Assembly (NCBI GenBank): GCA_963737445.1
Contig: CAVTSO010000018.1
Location: 32,539-96,538 of the forward strand
From: JAICYJ01 sp963737445
GTDB lineage: Bacteria; Actinomycetota; Thermoleophilia; Gaiellales; JAICJC01
Direction of reading: 5' to 3'
DNA: 64,000 nucleotides
Shown: piece by piece, positions 32,788 to 44,287 of the stretch
Layout: every line of letters starts with the position of its first letter
How positions within the stretch are numbered: the first letter of the stretch is position 1
The notes under the pieces: model-generated
Database searches by the model: none
What the model was told of the DNA's origin: nothing
Seen by the model: the letters and a program-made list of their open reading frames with translations, nothing else
Made by a program: the position numbers and the translations under genes

Positions 32788-33515
32788 GCTGGGCGGCTCA
32801 CGACCTCGAGCCATACCTGTTCCGCGCCAAGCTCGGCGCGCGCATCAGCATCGTCTGGTGCCTGATCGGCTCCTACTCGCCGGACGTGCTGACCAAGTGG
32901 GCGGTGTACGGGTTCGGGTTCTCCCACCACCACGCAATCCTGTCCGACCCCGTGCAGTTCCACCGCGGCTGGCCGGGTGCGGGGTTCACCCACACGCCGT
33001 CCTGGGGGTTCGCGGTGACGGGGGTGATCCTGCTCCTGACCAAGAACCGCACCTGGGCGTTCTCGTACCTGATCGGCGCCATCGCCCACGTCCTCAGCGA
33101 CTCGCTGGACTCCGTGGGCGTGATGATGCTGTTTCCGTTCTCGACCTGGCACATGCACTTCGGGCTTTGGGAGTACGTCGGCGAGGCCGGCCGCGCCAAG
33201 GATGCGGTTGCCTACTACACGTCGCTGGGTGGCGTCTGGGACGCGTTCTGGGCGCTCTGGTTGCTGCGTTACTGGCGCATGTTCACGATCACGTACTTCC
33301 GCGACGAGCTGTATCCCAGCGATCCCTTCTGGTCATGGATGAACCGCTTCACCGGTGAGACCGTGATGCTGACCGTCTACCGCACCAGCGCCTTCTTCGG
33401 GTACGCCTCGATCATCGGCTGGTACATCTGGGTGCTGGCCATCAACAGCTTCCACCCGCACCTGGACTGGTCGTTCGGCGCGCCGCACTGGGCGCCGCGG
33501 CAGGGGCCCCGCTAG
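32784..33515 (+). CDS. YdjM/DUF457-like membrane-bound hydrolase-family protein
   Basis: A 243-residue membrane protein. GSYSPDVLTKWAVYG, FTHTPSWGFAVTGVILL, and IGAIAHVLSDSLDSVGVMMLFPFS follow the DUF457/YdjM pattern of His and Asp residues thought to bind metal in an intramembrane hydrolase fold. HAILSDPVQFHRGW adds further His residues. About five helices are seen. The C-terminal third (RMFTITYFRDELYPSDPFWSWMN onward) is longer than in minimal members and rich in aromatic residues. The GTG start overlaps the preceding stop. Substrate unknown; phospholipase-like activity has been suggested for related families but is unproven here. Confidence 0.7.
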   Translation: MSWAAHDLEPYLFRAKLGARISIVWCLIGSYSPDVLTKWAVYGFGFSHHHAILSDPVQFHRGWPGAGFTHTPSWGFAVTGVILLLTKNRTWAFSYLIGAIAHVLSDSLDSVGVMMLFPFSTWHMHFGLWEYVGEAGRAKDAVAYYTSLGGVWDAFWALWLLRYWRMFTITYFRDELYPSDPFWSWMNRFTGETVMLTVYRTSAFFGYASIIGWYIWVLAINSFHPHLDWSFGAPHWAPRQGPR

Positions 33516-33525
33516 TCGCTATCCG

Positions 33526-34236
33526 TCAGGCCAGGCGCGCCAGGACGGCGCCGGAGCCGTCCACGGTCACGGCCGTGGGCACCACGCCCACGCCGTACTT
33601 GCGGGCCAGCTGGGGCTGGCTCCGCACGTCGACCGTGACCACGGTGCGGCCCTCGTCGCGCAGCTCGCGCTCCAGCCGGTGGCAGTCGGAGCAGAGCGGG
33701 TGGGTGAACTGCACGACCGTGTTGGGGGCAAGCGCGTCGCCGAAGTCGGACAGCTCGATCCGCTCGATGTGGCCGTGCCCGCGCCCGAGGCCGCGCACGC
33801 GCGCCCCCAGCTTGTAGATCTGGCAGCCGGTGCAGAACCCGGTGGCCGCCGCCAGCAGCGCCAGCGCCGCCACCACCAGGCCCAGCACGGCGCCCAGCAG
33901 CGGCAGCCCGGCCAGGTAGGCGATCGCGGCCGGGGTCAGCACGGCTACGCCCATCAGGTTTGCGAACCGCGGCGGCCGCGAGTCCTCCAGCGGCCCCTCG
34001 CCGATGCGAGGCTGCAGCAGCTCGAAGTAGGCGACGCAGGCCAGGCACCAGCGGCGTCCCATCGTCAGCCCCAGCGCCAGCTGGGCCGCCACCAGCGCCG
34101 GCAGCCACCACTCACCGGTGATCACGCCGGCCAGCGCGACCAGGCCGACGACGGTCTGGTTGGCCCGCGGCGCGCGGGCGTCGATCACGTCCAGATCGCG
34201 GTAGGGGTCGGCGGTGCGGTACGAGCGGTCAGCCAT
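33526..34236 (-). CDS. DUF4395 membrane domain fused to a thioredoxin-fold domain
   Basis: A 236-residue protein. Residues about 25-140 form a DUF4395-like domain with four hydrophobic stretches and conserved Cys-containing segments: GRRWCLACVAYFELLQPRIG near the start and ATGFCTGCQIYKL at the end. Residues about 155-236 form a compact thioredoxin-like domain with THPLCSDCHRLERELRDEG (CxxC) and VVPTAVTVDGSG (cis-Pro). A role in thiol-disulfide exchange across or at the membrane is inferred. The ATG at 34236 (MADRSYRT) follows a TATACT hexamer 13 nt away; a 12-bp palindrome TTTGGATCCAAA lies between them. A MITE-like element abuts the promoter. Confidence 0.7.
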   Translation of the reverse strand: MADRSYRTADPYRDLDVIDARAPRANQTVVGLVALAGVITGEWWLPALVAAQLALGLTMGRRWCLACVAYFELLQPRIGEGPLEDSRPPRFANLMGVAVLTPAAIAYLAGLPLLGAVLGLVVAALALLAAATGFCTGCQIYKLGARVRGLGRGHGHIERIELSDFGDALAPNTVVQFTHPLCSDCHRLERELRDEGRTVVTVDVRSQPQLARKYGVGVVPTAVTVDGSGAVLARLA

Positions 34237-34238
34237 GG

Positions 34239-34250
34239 TTTGGATCCAAA
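34239..34250. promoter_or_regulatory. 12-bp perfect palindrome TTTGGATCCAAA
   Basis: It lies between the TATACT hexamer (minus strand, 34255 to 34250) and the start codon of the DUF4395-thioredoxin gene. It is a possible regulator site. Confidence 0.35.
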
Positions 34251-34253
34251 GTA

Positions 34254-34456
34254 TAGATGATTGATCGATATCTCCGTGATGTCCTGGACGGCGAGAACCG
34301 AGTCTCGCAAGGACGCAGGGAGCGTCAATACCGGGTCGTAGTGGCGCGACCGAGGACGCAGCCAGGCGACGGTTCGCAGCCGTAGCCACCCCGGCCGCTG
34401 CTCACCCAAACCGACCGCAGCGGCCAGGCTCGCGAGAGATATCGATCGATCATCTA
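34254..34456. mobile_element. MITE-like element with 21-bp terminal inverted repeats
   Basis: The left end TAGATGATTGATCGATATCTC (34254-34274) and the right end (34436-34456) are inverted repeats matching at 20 of 21 positions. The 203-bp element has no coding capacity and contains an internal stem GGCCGCTG...CGCAGCGGCC (about 34393-34425). The right end supplies the TAG stop codon of the ABC transporter gene. The left end overlaps the promoter of the DUF4395 gene. No transposase is present. Confidence 0.65.
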
Positions 34457-36229
34457 GACGCCGACCACGGCGTCGCGCTCGACCAGCGCGGCGTAACGGC
34501 CGCCCAGCGCGACCAGCTCCTCGTGGGTGCCGCGCTCGATCACGCGGCCCTCGTCCAGCATCAGGATCATGTCCGAGTCGCGGATGGTCGACAGCCGGTG
34601 TGCGATGGCGATCGTGGTGCGGCCCCGCGACAGGTGCTCCAGCGCCTCCTGCACGGCCCGCTCGGTCTCCACGTCCAGCGCGCTCGTGGCCTCGTCCAGC
34701 ACCATCACCGGTGGGTCGCGCAGCACTGCGCGGGCGATCGCCAGGCGCTGTTTCTCCCCGCCCGAGAAGCGGTAGCCGCGCTCGCCGACCACCGTGTCGT
34801 ACCCCTCCGGCAGCGACGCCAGGTGGTCGTGGATCTGGGCCGCGCGCGCCGCCTGCTCGAGCTCCTCGTCGGTCGCGGACGGCTTCGCGAACCGCAGGTT
34901 GTCGCGCACCGTGCCGTGGAACAGGTAGGTCTCTTGCGACACCACCCCGACGGTGCCGCGCAGCGCGTCGAAGCAGAGATCGCGAACGTCGACGCCGTCG
35001 ATCAGGACGGCGCCCTCGGTCACGTCGTAGAGGCGGGCGGTGAGATAGCCGAGCGTCGTCTTGCCCGCTCCGGTCTCGCCCACGATCGCCACGCGGCTGC
35101 CTGCGGGTGCGACGAAGTTGATGTCGCGCAGGGTGGGTCCGCCGGCCTCGTCGTAGTGGAACCCGACGTTGCGGAACTCGACCTCGCCGGCCGCCCGGGC
35201 CGGGTCGAAGGGCACCGGGTTGGCCGGCTCCTCGATCTCGACCGGCAGGTCGAGGTACTCGAACACCCGGTCGAACAGCGCCGTCGAGGTCTGCAGGTCG
35301 GCCTGCACGTTCAGCAGCGAGCCGATCGGGAACAGCAGGCGCGTCTGCAGCGTGGTGAACGCCACCAGCGTGCCGATCGAGACGACGCTGCCGCCGCGCG
35401 CCATCCCGTAGCCGGCGATGCCGTACATCAGCGCAGGCATGATCGCGAAGGTGGCCTGGATCGTCGCCATCATCCAGCGCCCGGCCATGCGCTGGCGCAG
35501 CTCCAGGTCGGCCAGGCGCCGGCTCTCGTCGGAGAAGCGCCGGGTGAGGTCGCCGGTCTGGCCCATGGTCTTCGCCAGCAGCACGCCCGACACCGACAGC
35601 GACTCCTCGACCAGCGTCGAGATATCGGCCAGCGAGCCCTGCATCGTCGCGGCCAGCGCCTTGCGGACACGGCCCACGCGCCGGGTCATCCAGACGAACA
35701 GCGGCAGGATCGCGAACGAGGCCAGCGTCAGCCGCCAGTCCAGCACCGCCATCGCGACGGTGGTGGCCAGCACCGTCGTCACGTTCGAGACGATCGAGGT
35801 GGCGGTGGTGGTGACGACGGTCTGCACGCCGCCGATGTCGTTGGCGATCCGCGACTGCACCTCGCCGGTGCGGGTGCGCGTGAAGAACGCCAGCGACAGG
35901 CGCTGCAGGTGGGTGTAGACGGAGGCCCGCAGGTCGTGCATCACCTGCTGGCCGATCAGGTTCGACTGCCAGGTCTGGGCGACGCCGATCACGCCCGTCA
36001 CGATCGGGATCGCCACCATCCCGCCCACCAGCAGCGTCAGCGTGCGGGTGTTCAGGTTGCTGCCCTGCGAGAGCACGTTGTCGAGCAGGTCGCGGAGCAG
36101 GAACGGCGAGATCAGGCTGATCCCGGCGGAGATCACGATCATCGCCAGCAGGCCGGACAGCCGTACCCGGTACGGATAGAACAGGCGCAGGATCCGGCGC
36201 GTCTGGGTGGGCTTGGCCGCCTCGGTCAC
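34454..36229 (-). CDS. ABC exporter, fused permease-ATPase
   Basis: A 591-residue half-transporter acting as a dimer. Residues 1-310 are a six-helix exporter domain, with the start RRILRLFYPYRVRLSGLLAM and coupling region RTRTGEVQSRIANDIGGVQTV. Residues 340-585 are the ATPase: Walker A VGETGAGKTTLGYL, Q-loop VSQETYLF, signature YRFSGGEKQRLAIARA, Walker B VMVLDEATSALD and switch IAHRLSTI. It resembles MdlB/LmrA-type multidrug or lipid exporters. The GTG start overlaps the MarR stop (GTGA), so the regulator and pump form one operon. The stop codon lies in the terminal repeat of the adjacent MITE. Confidence 0.92.
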   Translation of the reverse strand: MTEAAKPTQTRRILRLFYPYRVRLSGLLAMIVISAGISLISPFLLRDLLDNVLSQGSNLNTRTLTLLVGGMVAIPIVTGVIGVAQTWQSNLIGQQVMHDLRASVYTHLQRLSLAFFTRTRTGEVQSRIANDIGGVQTVVTTTATSIVSNVTTVLATTVAMAVLDWRLTLASFAILPLFVWMTRRVGRVRKALAATMQGSLADISTLVEESLSVSGVLLAKTMGQTGDLTRRFSDESRRLADLELRQRMAGRWMMATIQATFAIMPALMYGIAGYGMARGGSVVSIGTLVAFTTLQTRLLFPIGSLLNVQADLQTSTALFDRVFEYLDLPVEIEEPANPVPFDPARAAGEVEFRNVGFHYDEAGGPTLRDINFVAPAGSRVAIVGETGAGKTTLGYLTARLYDVTEGAVLIDGVDVRDLCFDALRGTVGVVSQETYLFHGTVRDNLRFAKPSATDEELEQAARAAQIHDHLASLPEGYDTVVGERGYRFSGGEKQRLAIARAVLRDPPVMVLDEATSALDVETERAVQEALEHLSRGRTTIAIAHRLSTIRDSDMILMLDEGRVIERGTHEELVALGGRYAALVERDAVVGV

Positions 36230-36645
36230 AGGCCCGGCTCGAGCGCCCGGTTCAGGATCTCGCGCAGCGCGCGCTGATCGGTGGCGGACAGCCGTGCGAT
36301 CGGCTCGGGTGCCTCCGACAGGCGCCGCACGATCCGGCGACGCACCTCCAGGCCGTTGCTGGTCATCACCAGCATCTTGACTCGGCGGTCGCCGGGGGCA
36401 GCGTCGCGGCGCACCAAGCCGCGCTCCTCGAGCCGGTCGACGATGCCGGTCACGTTGGATGCGTCGCAGCAGAGCTTGCGGGCCAGCGTGCGCATCGGCA
36501 GCGGCTGGTCAGGCTCGAGCAGGCGCAGCACGTGCGCCTGCATGGGGGAGAGATCGAACTCGGCGGCCACTTGCGGAACCCGCCCTCGCTGCGAGACGAA
36601 CAGGCGGAACAGCAGCGTCCAGGCTTCGCTTGCGTCATTGCTCAT
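36226..36645 (-). CDS. MarR-family regulator of the ABC exporter operon
   Basis: A 139-residue winged-helix regulator. SPMQAHVLRLLEPDQPLPMRTLARKL leads into the recognition segment CDASNVTGIVDRLEERGLVRR, and PGDRRVKMLVMTSNGLEVRRRI is the wing and following helix. I choose the ATG at 36645 (MSNDASEAW): TATTAT stands 6 nt upstream, and the longer frame to 36687 would run into that promoter. It is cotranscribed with the exporter and divergent from lon. Inverted repeats between the two starts are candidate binding sites. Confidence 0.85.
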   Translation of the reverse strand: MSNDASEAWTLLFRLFVSQRGRVPQVAAEFDLSPMQAHVLRLLEPDQPLPMRTLARKLCCDASNVTGIVDRLEERGLVRRDAAPGDRRVKMLVMTSNGLEVRRRIVRRLSEAPEPIARLSATDQRALREILNRALEPGL

Positions 36646-36651
36646 ACGTCT

Positions 36652-36657
36652 ATAATA
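36652..36657 (-). promoter_or_regulatory. -10 hexamer TATTAT before marR
   Basis: On the minus strand TATTAT ends 6 nt before the ATG at 36645, suggesting a leaderless transcript. Confidence 0.5.
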
Positions 36658-36674
36658 ATCACAAACCAACATAT

Positions 36675-36702
36675 TTGACAACCTCAACTATCGAGGTAGA
36701 CT
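36675..36702 (+). promoter_or_regulatory. lon promoter TTGACA-N16-TAGACT with inverted repeat in the spacer
   Basis: A consensus -35 (36675-36680) and -10 (36697-36702) leave 7 nt to the ATG at 36710, so the lon mRNA should be leaderless. ACCTC (36681-36685) and GAGGT (36693-36697) form a perfect inverted repeat that fills the spacer, an ideal repressor position. It does not match the HspR/HAIR or ClgR consensus that I know. Confidence 0.7.
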
Positions 36703-36709
36703 GCAGAGT

Positions 36710-38987
<2,278 letters not shown>

Positions 38988-39001
38988 GCAGACAACGCAC
39001 T

Positions 39002-39039
39002 ACAGCCGCTCGGTGGCCTCCGCGCCGCCGGGCGGCTGT
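39002..39039. terminator. bidirectional hairpin terminator between lon and the carboxypeptidase gene
   Basis: ACAGCCGC (39002-39009) pairs with GCGGCTGT (39032-39039). It lies between two converging genes. Confidence 0.65.
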
Positions 39040-39041
39040 TG

Positions 39042-40749
39042 CTATGCCAGCGTCAGCTCGGCGCTGCAGACGCCGGCGCGCGGATGCCGCGCCGTCGCCC
39101 GCACGACCGTGCCGGCGGGCGCCTCGACCACCCACTCGACACGCACCCGCTCGCTGCTCGGCTCGTGGCCCGCGTCCCAGCCCAGCATGCTGATGGCGGC
39201 GGCGCCACGCCCGGTCAGCTGGTCCAGCTCCGTGTGCGCCAGACCTGACACCAGCCGCGCGCCGTCGCCCAGCTCCAGATCAACCTCGACCGGGCGCACG
39301 GCCTTCTGCTCGATCGCCTTCTTCGACACGTTGGTCGGCAGCCAGCCGGTGTTCTGCACCACCAGCCGCAGGCGGTGGGTGCGGCCGGCCACCGGCTCCG
39401 CCGTGAACGACCGCACCGCCAGCCGTGGCGACACCAGCGACAGGTAGACGGCCCAGTCGCTGTGGGGCGCGACCTCGGCCTCGAGCCGGTCGAAGGGTGC
39501 GTTGCTGAGCACGTTGACCTCGTCCCAGCCGCCCAGCTCGACCGGCCCCAGCTGGGGATGCTCGAACGGATACCAGTCGATGAAGCCGCGTCCGCCCATC
39601 TCGTTGTCCGACCAGGCAAGCATCTTCAGGTCGTCCTCGAGCGGGTGGTCCTTCCACCAGTCGATGAAGCGCATCCCGACGTCGACCCCGGCTGCCCGCA
39701 TCGGGCTCCAGAACTCGGTCGTCCACCCGAACACGCCCAGGTGCTCGTAGATCCAGTCGTCGAAGGCGCCCCGCATCCACGTCTTCGGCTCGTACTGGAA
39801 GTGGTGGTAGACGGACGCCCGCGGGTACCCGGTGAGGCGCACCGCCTCGTCGGCCATGCGGTCGTAGGCGCGCAGGTCGGCAGGCGGGAAGTCGTCGTCC
39901 GGCCGGGCGCCGTAGGGCCGCAGCAACACGCCGCTGAAGGTGTGGTAGCTGACGGCGCAGGTGATGTTCGGGCGGTCGACGACGGCCTGTACCGCGGCCC
40001 GGATCTCGGGCTCGGACGTCGGGTAGGCGCCGGCCCCGTCCTGATCGGAGTGGGGGCGCCAGTCGTAGGGAAAGTTGCGGTTGAAGTCGAGCCCGGCCAG
40101 GCTGGGCGGGACCTTGATGATGTCGCCGTCGTAGTCGGTCAGGTGTCCCTCGGGCAGCAGCCGGTAGTACGGCCCGCCGCCCTCCTCGTCGGCACCGCGC
40201 GGCACCAGCAGGCGCGGGTGCTCGGGGTGCGGCCTTCCAGCTGCCGGTCTCGTCCTGGATCCGCATCGACAGGATGCGGCCGTCCCCGTCCACGTCGGAC
40301 GAGTGCAGGCCGGGCAGCTCGGCCGGGAGCGGCCAGGGGCGCACGCCGGACCGCACGTAGCGGGGTACGTCGGCCAGAGCCAGCTCGACGCCGTCGGGGT
40401 TCAGGCGCGGCACCACGTAGAAGCTGCGGCCGTCAAGCGCGCGGCCGATCCGCTCGTCCACGTCGTGGCCGGCCAGCAGCGTGTGCACCAGGTGCAGCGC
40501 GGCCGCGCCGCCGGTCACCTCGGTGGCGTGGATGTTGGCGTCGACCCAGACGGCCGGCTTGTCGCGCGCCGGCCCGGTGGCCGCATCGGTCACCTCGCAC
40601 ATCCAGATGTCACGGCCCTCGTGGGAGCGACCGATGGGAACGACGGTGAGCAGCTGCGGCCGCTCCGCCACCCAGCTTTGCAGCAGCTCGGTCAGCTCCT
40701 GGTAGCGGGGCCAGTGGTCGAACGGCGCGGGCGTCAGCGGTGCGGGCAC
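39042..40749 (-). CDS. M14-family zinc carboxypeptidase, one frameshift
   Basis: About 568 residues after removing one base near 40234 (TGG AAG (G)CC GCA). The N-terminal part (from 40749) has IGRSHEGRDIWMCEV and VWVDANIHATEVTGG, the HxxE zinc site, then FYVVPRLNPDGVE. The second part continues GLDFNRNFPYDWRPHSDQDGAG (the NRNF substrate motif), VSYHTFSGVLLRP with the third zinc His, and FGWTTEFWSP with the likely catalytic Glu. About 180 further C-terminal residues form a beta-rich domain ending AGVCSAELTLA. There is no signal peptide. TAGGAT lies 7 nt before the GTG start. It probably cleaves peptides or amides; the substrate is unknown. Confidence 0.82.
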
Positions 40750-40756
40750 GAGCCCG

Positions 40757-40762
40757 ATCCTA
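40757..40762 (-). promoter_or_regulatory. -10 hexamer TAGGAT before the M14 gene
   Basis: On the minus strand TAGGAT ends 7 nt before the GTG at 40749. Confidence 0.45.
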
Positions 40763-40822
40763 GCTCGGCATCTCCGCGCCACCGGTTGTGAACCGCCGGG
40801 CTATACGCTACGTATTCGACTC

Positions 40823-41556
40823 GTGCTCCATCCCAGCCGACGCCGCCTCGTGCTGATCTGCGCCATCTCGGTGCTGTGGATCGCCGCCGTCCTGCTCGCA
40901 GACCGCGGTGCCGGCATCTGGACGCAGCGGACGCTGGGTGCCTTCACCTGGCTGCTGCTGCTCGCGCTGCTCCGCGGCGAGAGCCGCTCCGTGCGCTACC
41001 AGGTGGGCGCCGTGATCGTGGCGGCGACCATGCTCGAATACACGGCCTCGCCGCTGCTCGGCCTCTACACCTACCGGCTGCACAACGTGCCCAGCTTCGT
41101 CCCGCCCGGGCACGGCCTCGTCTACCTGGCCGCGCTGACGATCGGCGGCGCCATGTACGGCACCCGCGCCGGCATCTGGTTTCCGCGCGCCGTGCTGGTC
41201 GTGGCCGGCGCCTGGGCGCTGTGGGGAGTTGGCCGATCAGCGCCCGGCCGGACGTCGGCGGTGCCGTCCTCTACCTGTTCCTGGCCGCCTTCATCCTGCG
41301 CGGCCGCGCGCCGCTGGTCTACGCCGCGGCGTTCGTGGTCACCGCGTACCTCGAGATCGTCGGCACCAACGTCGGCACCTGGGCCTGGGCGCACCACTCC
41401 CCGATGGGCCTTGTCTCGCTCGGCAACCCGCCCAGCGGCATCGCCGGCGGCTACTGCTTCCTGGACATGGTCGGCATCTACGTGGCGGCCCGCCTGGCGC
41501 AGGTGCACGCGCCCGAGGTGGTGCTGGAGCCGGCGCCAGAGCCGGCAGTCGCCTAG
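40823..41556 (+). CDS. conserved multi-pass membrane protein, one frameshift
   Basis: About 245 residues with roughly seven helices; I do not recognise the family. The first frame gives RLVLICAISVLWIAAVLLAD, TMLEYTASPLLGLYTYRLHN, and PSFVPPGHGLVYLAALTIGG. Near 41225 the frame must change (two extra bases or one missing) to continue SARPDVGGAVLYLFLAAFIL, YAAAFVVTAYLEIVGTNVGT, and NPPSGIAGGYCFLDMVGIYV. Several conserved-looking aromatic, Glu and His residues (LEYT, PGHG, LEIVGTN, WAWAHHSP) lie in or near helices and could form an active site. Start GTG at 40823. Confidence 0.6.
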
Positions 41557-41622
41557 CCGCGGCGCCTAAAGCGATCTCCGCGTTCTGCCGATACGGCGGT
41601 GCTCCCCAGGGGAGCCATCGCC

Positions 41623-43106
41623 ATGGGATGTCCGCACTTCATCCGCTGGTCGCCACTGGTCGCGATCGCCCTGCTTCTGTCCGGCAGCGCCGGGTCGCAC
41701 GCCGCCACGCCCGGCGTCTACGAGGTCTGGGGAGCCCCACGGGACGTGGCCTCGCGCCCATACGTGCACGGCGGCCAGATCGTTCTGCAGTGGAGCGACG
41801 TCGAGCCCTCGCGCGGCCATTTCAACTGGTCGGGCCTCTACGCCCAGCTGGATGCCTACCGGGCGATGGGCAAGACGGCGACCGTCCAGATCAACTCGAC
41901 CCACGGCAAGCCCGGGTGGATCTGGAACGTCGTCGCCCGCTGCGGATCGGTCAACGGCCAGGCGGTGCCGCAGTACTGGAACCCGGCGTACCTGACGCTG
42001 CAGAGCGAGCTCGTGAACGGCCTGGCCGCCGCCATCCGTGCCTACCCGCATCCCGAGACGGTGGCGCTTGTGCGAGCCAGCCCGAACGCGATCGGCACCG
42101 AGCTGACGATGCTGCCGCACAGGGCCTCGTGCACGGCCGCCGCGCCGGCCGTGACCGTCGCCGGCGGGTGGTCGCCGACCGTCGCCCACACCTACTTCCG
42201 AAACGTGATGGGCCTGTACGACTCTGCCATGACGCCCGACATCCACGTGGCGCTGCGCGCCGAGACGTTCATCTCGGACGGGGCGCCGCTCAGCTGGCTG
42301 GGCCAAAACGGCGCGTGGATCATGGGCACCGCCTCCGACATCGACTACAACCCCAGCCGCGACGCGTTCGACGTGTACGCCCATAGGTGGGACCGGGCGG
42401 GGCGGACGGTCGGCTACTGGGAGCCGATCTCCTACCGGGGTAAGCACAATCCGGTCAGCTGGAACTACTGGCGGATCCTGCTGGAGCTCTACAAGGGCGT
42501 GTCGTACATCGCGGTCTACGGCGAGCAGATTCGGCACGGCGGCAACGCCCAGTACCGCGCCGCCTTCGACTTCGCGAACCGCTACGCGGGCAGCGCGGCC
42601 ACGCCGCAGACGTCACCGGGGGCGTTCATCGCGCTGCGCAAGGGCCGCGGCCGCACGGCCGGGAACCTCGGCCAGTTCATGACGCAGTACGCGCCTGGCC
42701 AGACCTCAACGGCGCTCAGCAGCGGGCAGGGCAGGCACATGATCGGGCCGCCCCGCCAGCGCTTCGGCCGTTACGCGCGGCGGATCGCCGGACACACCTC
42801 GCGGTCGCGGATGGGATTCCGGCTGAACAACGACTTCGTGGCCGGCGTGAGCGGCCGCAGGGTGGTGATCGGGGTCTGGTACCTGAACGGCGGCCACGGC
42901 CGCTTCCGGGTGTCGTGGGGCAGGTCGGCCTGGGACCGGCACGTCGTCCACAAGACCGGCAGCGGCCGCTGGAGGCACTTCACGACGACGATCGACGGCT
43001 CGCTGCTGCGGGGGCGGCTCGCCCACGGCTGCGACATCTCGCTGAAGGCGCTGGGCCGCTCCAGGACCGCTTCCACATGGTCGAGGTACGCGTTCGCGGC
43101 AGGTAG
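41623..43106 (+). CDS. secreted glycoside-hydrolase-like protein, probable C-terminal frameshift
   Basis: About 495 residues. MGCPHFIRWSPLVAIALLLSG is a signal peptide ending near GSHAA; GGGGAG 8 nt upstream supports the ATG at 41623. Residues 30-340 resemble a (beta/alpha)8 glycosidase-like barrel. VHGGQIVLQWSDVEPSRGHF and QLDAYRAMGKTATVQINSTHGKPGW are like the first strands of GH42-type folds, and NAIGTELTMLPH carries a Glu in the right area. The C-terminal 130 residues are beta-rich (WYLNGGHGRFRVSWGRSAWD), perhaps carbohydrate-binding. Near 43060 the frame probably changes so that the end reads DRFHMVEVRVRGR with the stop at 43104; without it the frame overruns the next gene. The enzyme class is inferred weakly. 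Confidence 0.6.
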
Positions 43107-43109
43107 CAT
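43104..43109 (+). promoter_or_regulatory. -10 hexamer TAGCAT, leaderless start
   Basis: TAGCAT lies 6 nt before the ATG at 43116. Its first three bases are the proposed stop of the preceding gene. Confidence 0.45.
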
Positions 43110-43115
43110 GGCGGC

Positions 43116-43921
43116 ATGCCGGCCACCCTGCCTCTCGACCTCGAGCGCTATCCGATCGACGACCTCGACGGCGAGCGGGCGCGGGCGCTGATCGCCGACT
43201 GCCGCTCGCAGCTGGAGCGGACCGGCCTTTGCCTGCTGCCCGGGTTCCTGGGTCCCGACGCGGTGGCGCAGTCGGTGGCAGAGCTCGAGCCGCGGGTGGA
43301 GGGTGCCTTCCGCAAGGAGCGGGCGATCGTGGCCATGGACGAGTCGGAGATCGACTCCGTCGCTGGACGCGGATGACCCGGCGCGGACCGCCCACCGCCA
43401 CTCGATGCGCACGATCGCCTACGACCTGATCGGGCCGGATTCACCGATCCGGGCGCTGTACGAGTGGGACGGGCATCACCGAGTTCCTGTCGGAGCGTCC
43501 TGGGACGGCGCGTCTACCGCTGCGACGATCCGCTGATCGCGCTCGTGATCACGGCGATGGTGCCGGGCGGTGAGCAGGGCTGGCACTTCGACGACAACGA
43601 GTTCGTGGTCTCGCTGCTGCTGCAGAGGCCGGCCGAGGGCGGCGAGTTCGAGTACGTGCAGATGATCCGCGACGAGCGAGGACCCCGGCACCGATCGCAT
43701 CCGGCGCGTGTTCGAGGGCACGAGCGACGAGGTGCGGACGGCGCCGCTCGCTCCGGGGACGCTGGCGTTGTTCCGCGGCACGCCGCTCGCTGCATCGCGT
43801 GTCTCCGGTGGTCGCCGGGCCCACCCGTCTGATCGCACTGCTCAGCTTCGACCCGCAGCCGGGCATGGTGTTCCCGGCCAAGGTGCAGCTCAACAACACC
43901 GGTCGCACGACGCACGGGTGA
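43116..43921 (+). CDS. Fe(II)/2-oxoglutarate oxygenase (ArpA/BesD-like), five frameshifts
   Basis: Six consecutive frame segments, each joined by one extra base, rebuild a single protein of about 266 residues. The segments run LDLERYPIDDLDGERARALI, LCLLPGFLGPDAVAQSV, SLDADDPARTAHRHSMR, and GRRVYRCDDPLIALVITAMV. GGEQGWHFDDNEFVVSLLLQ and RRSLHRVSPVVAGPTRLIALL give the iron ligands HxD (WHFDD) and the distal His (SLHRV), plus the 2-oxoglutarate Arg. The Asp is present, so this is a hydroxylase-type rather than a halogenase-type (HxG) enzyme. Insertions lie near 43364, 43472, 43500, 43679 and 43785. The relatives I recall act on amino acids. The stop overlaps the next start (GTGA). Confidence 0.75.
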
Positions 43922-44287
43922 ACGTCGGGGCATACCTCGACCGGATCGGATACGCGGGTGCGGCCGAGCCCACGCATGCGGTGCTGGCCGAACTGCAGCG
44001 CGCGCACATGCTGACGGTTCCGTTCGAGAACCTGGACATCGCGCTCGGGCGCCGGCTGGTGCTCGACCGCCACGCGAACTACGTGAAGATCGTGGAGCGG
44101 CGGCGCGGCCGGCTGGTGCTTCGAGCTGAACGGCCTGTTCGTCTGGCTGCTGGAGCAGCTCGGCTACCGCGTCACGCTGCTCGGCTCGCGGGTGCAGGGC
44201 GAGCGCGGCGCCGGCTGGGAGCTGGCCCACCTGCTGCTGCGGGTCGATCTCGACCAATCATCTAGTCGATGTCGCGGAAGAACGTGA
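43918..44287 (+). pseudogene. arylamine N-acetyltransferase fragment, frameshifted and truncated
   Basis: The start VNVGAYLDRIGYAGAAEPTH followed by AHMLTVPFENLDIALGRRLV is the NAT N-terminus. One extra base near 44110 separates it from GWCFELNGLFVWLLEQLGYR and ELAHLLLRVDLDQ. The catalytic Cys (GWCFEL) and His (AHLLL) are present, but homology ends there. The third triad residue (Asp in the expected VDVGFG block) and about 150 C-terminal residues are missing. The next gene's 3' end follows at once, so the end is a true deletion or a misjoin, unlike the single-base errors nearby. The GTG start overlaps the oxygenase stop. Confidence 0.75.

Noticed and set aside
44248..44266. A second MITE end (ATCATCTAG) at the NAT truncation point, and a similar CTAGATGG at 49869
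   Set aside because: Only 8-9 bp match, no partner end lies within range, and CTAG with a TAG stop codon is expected at gene ends.
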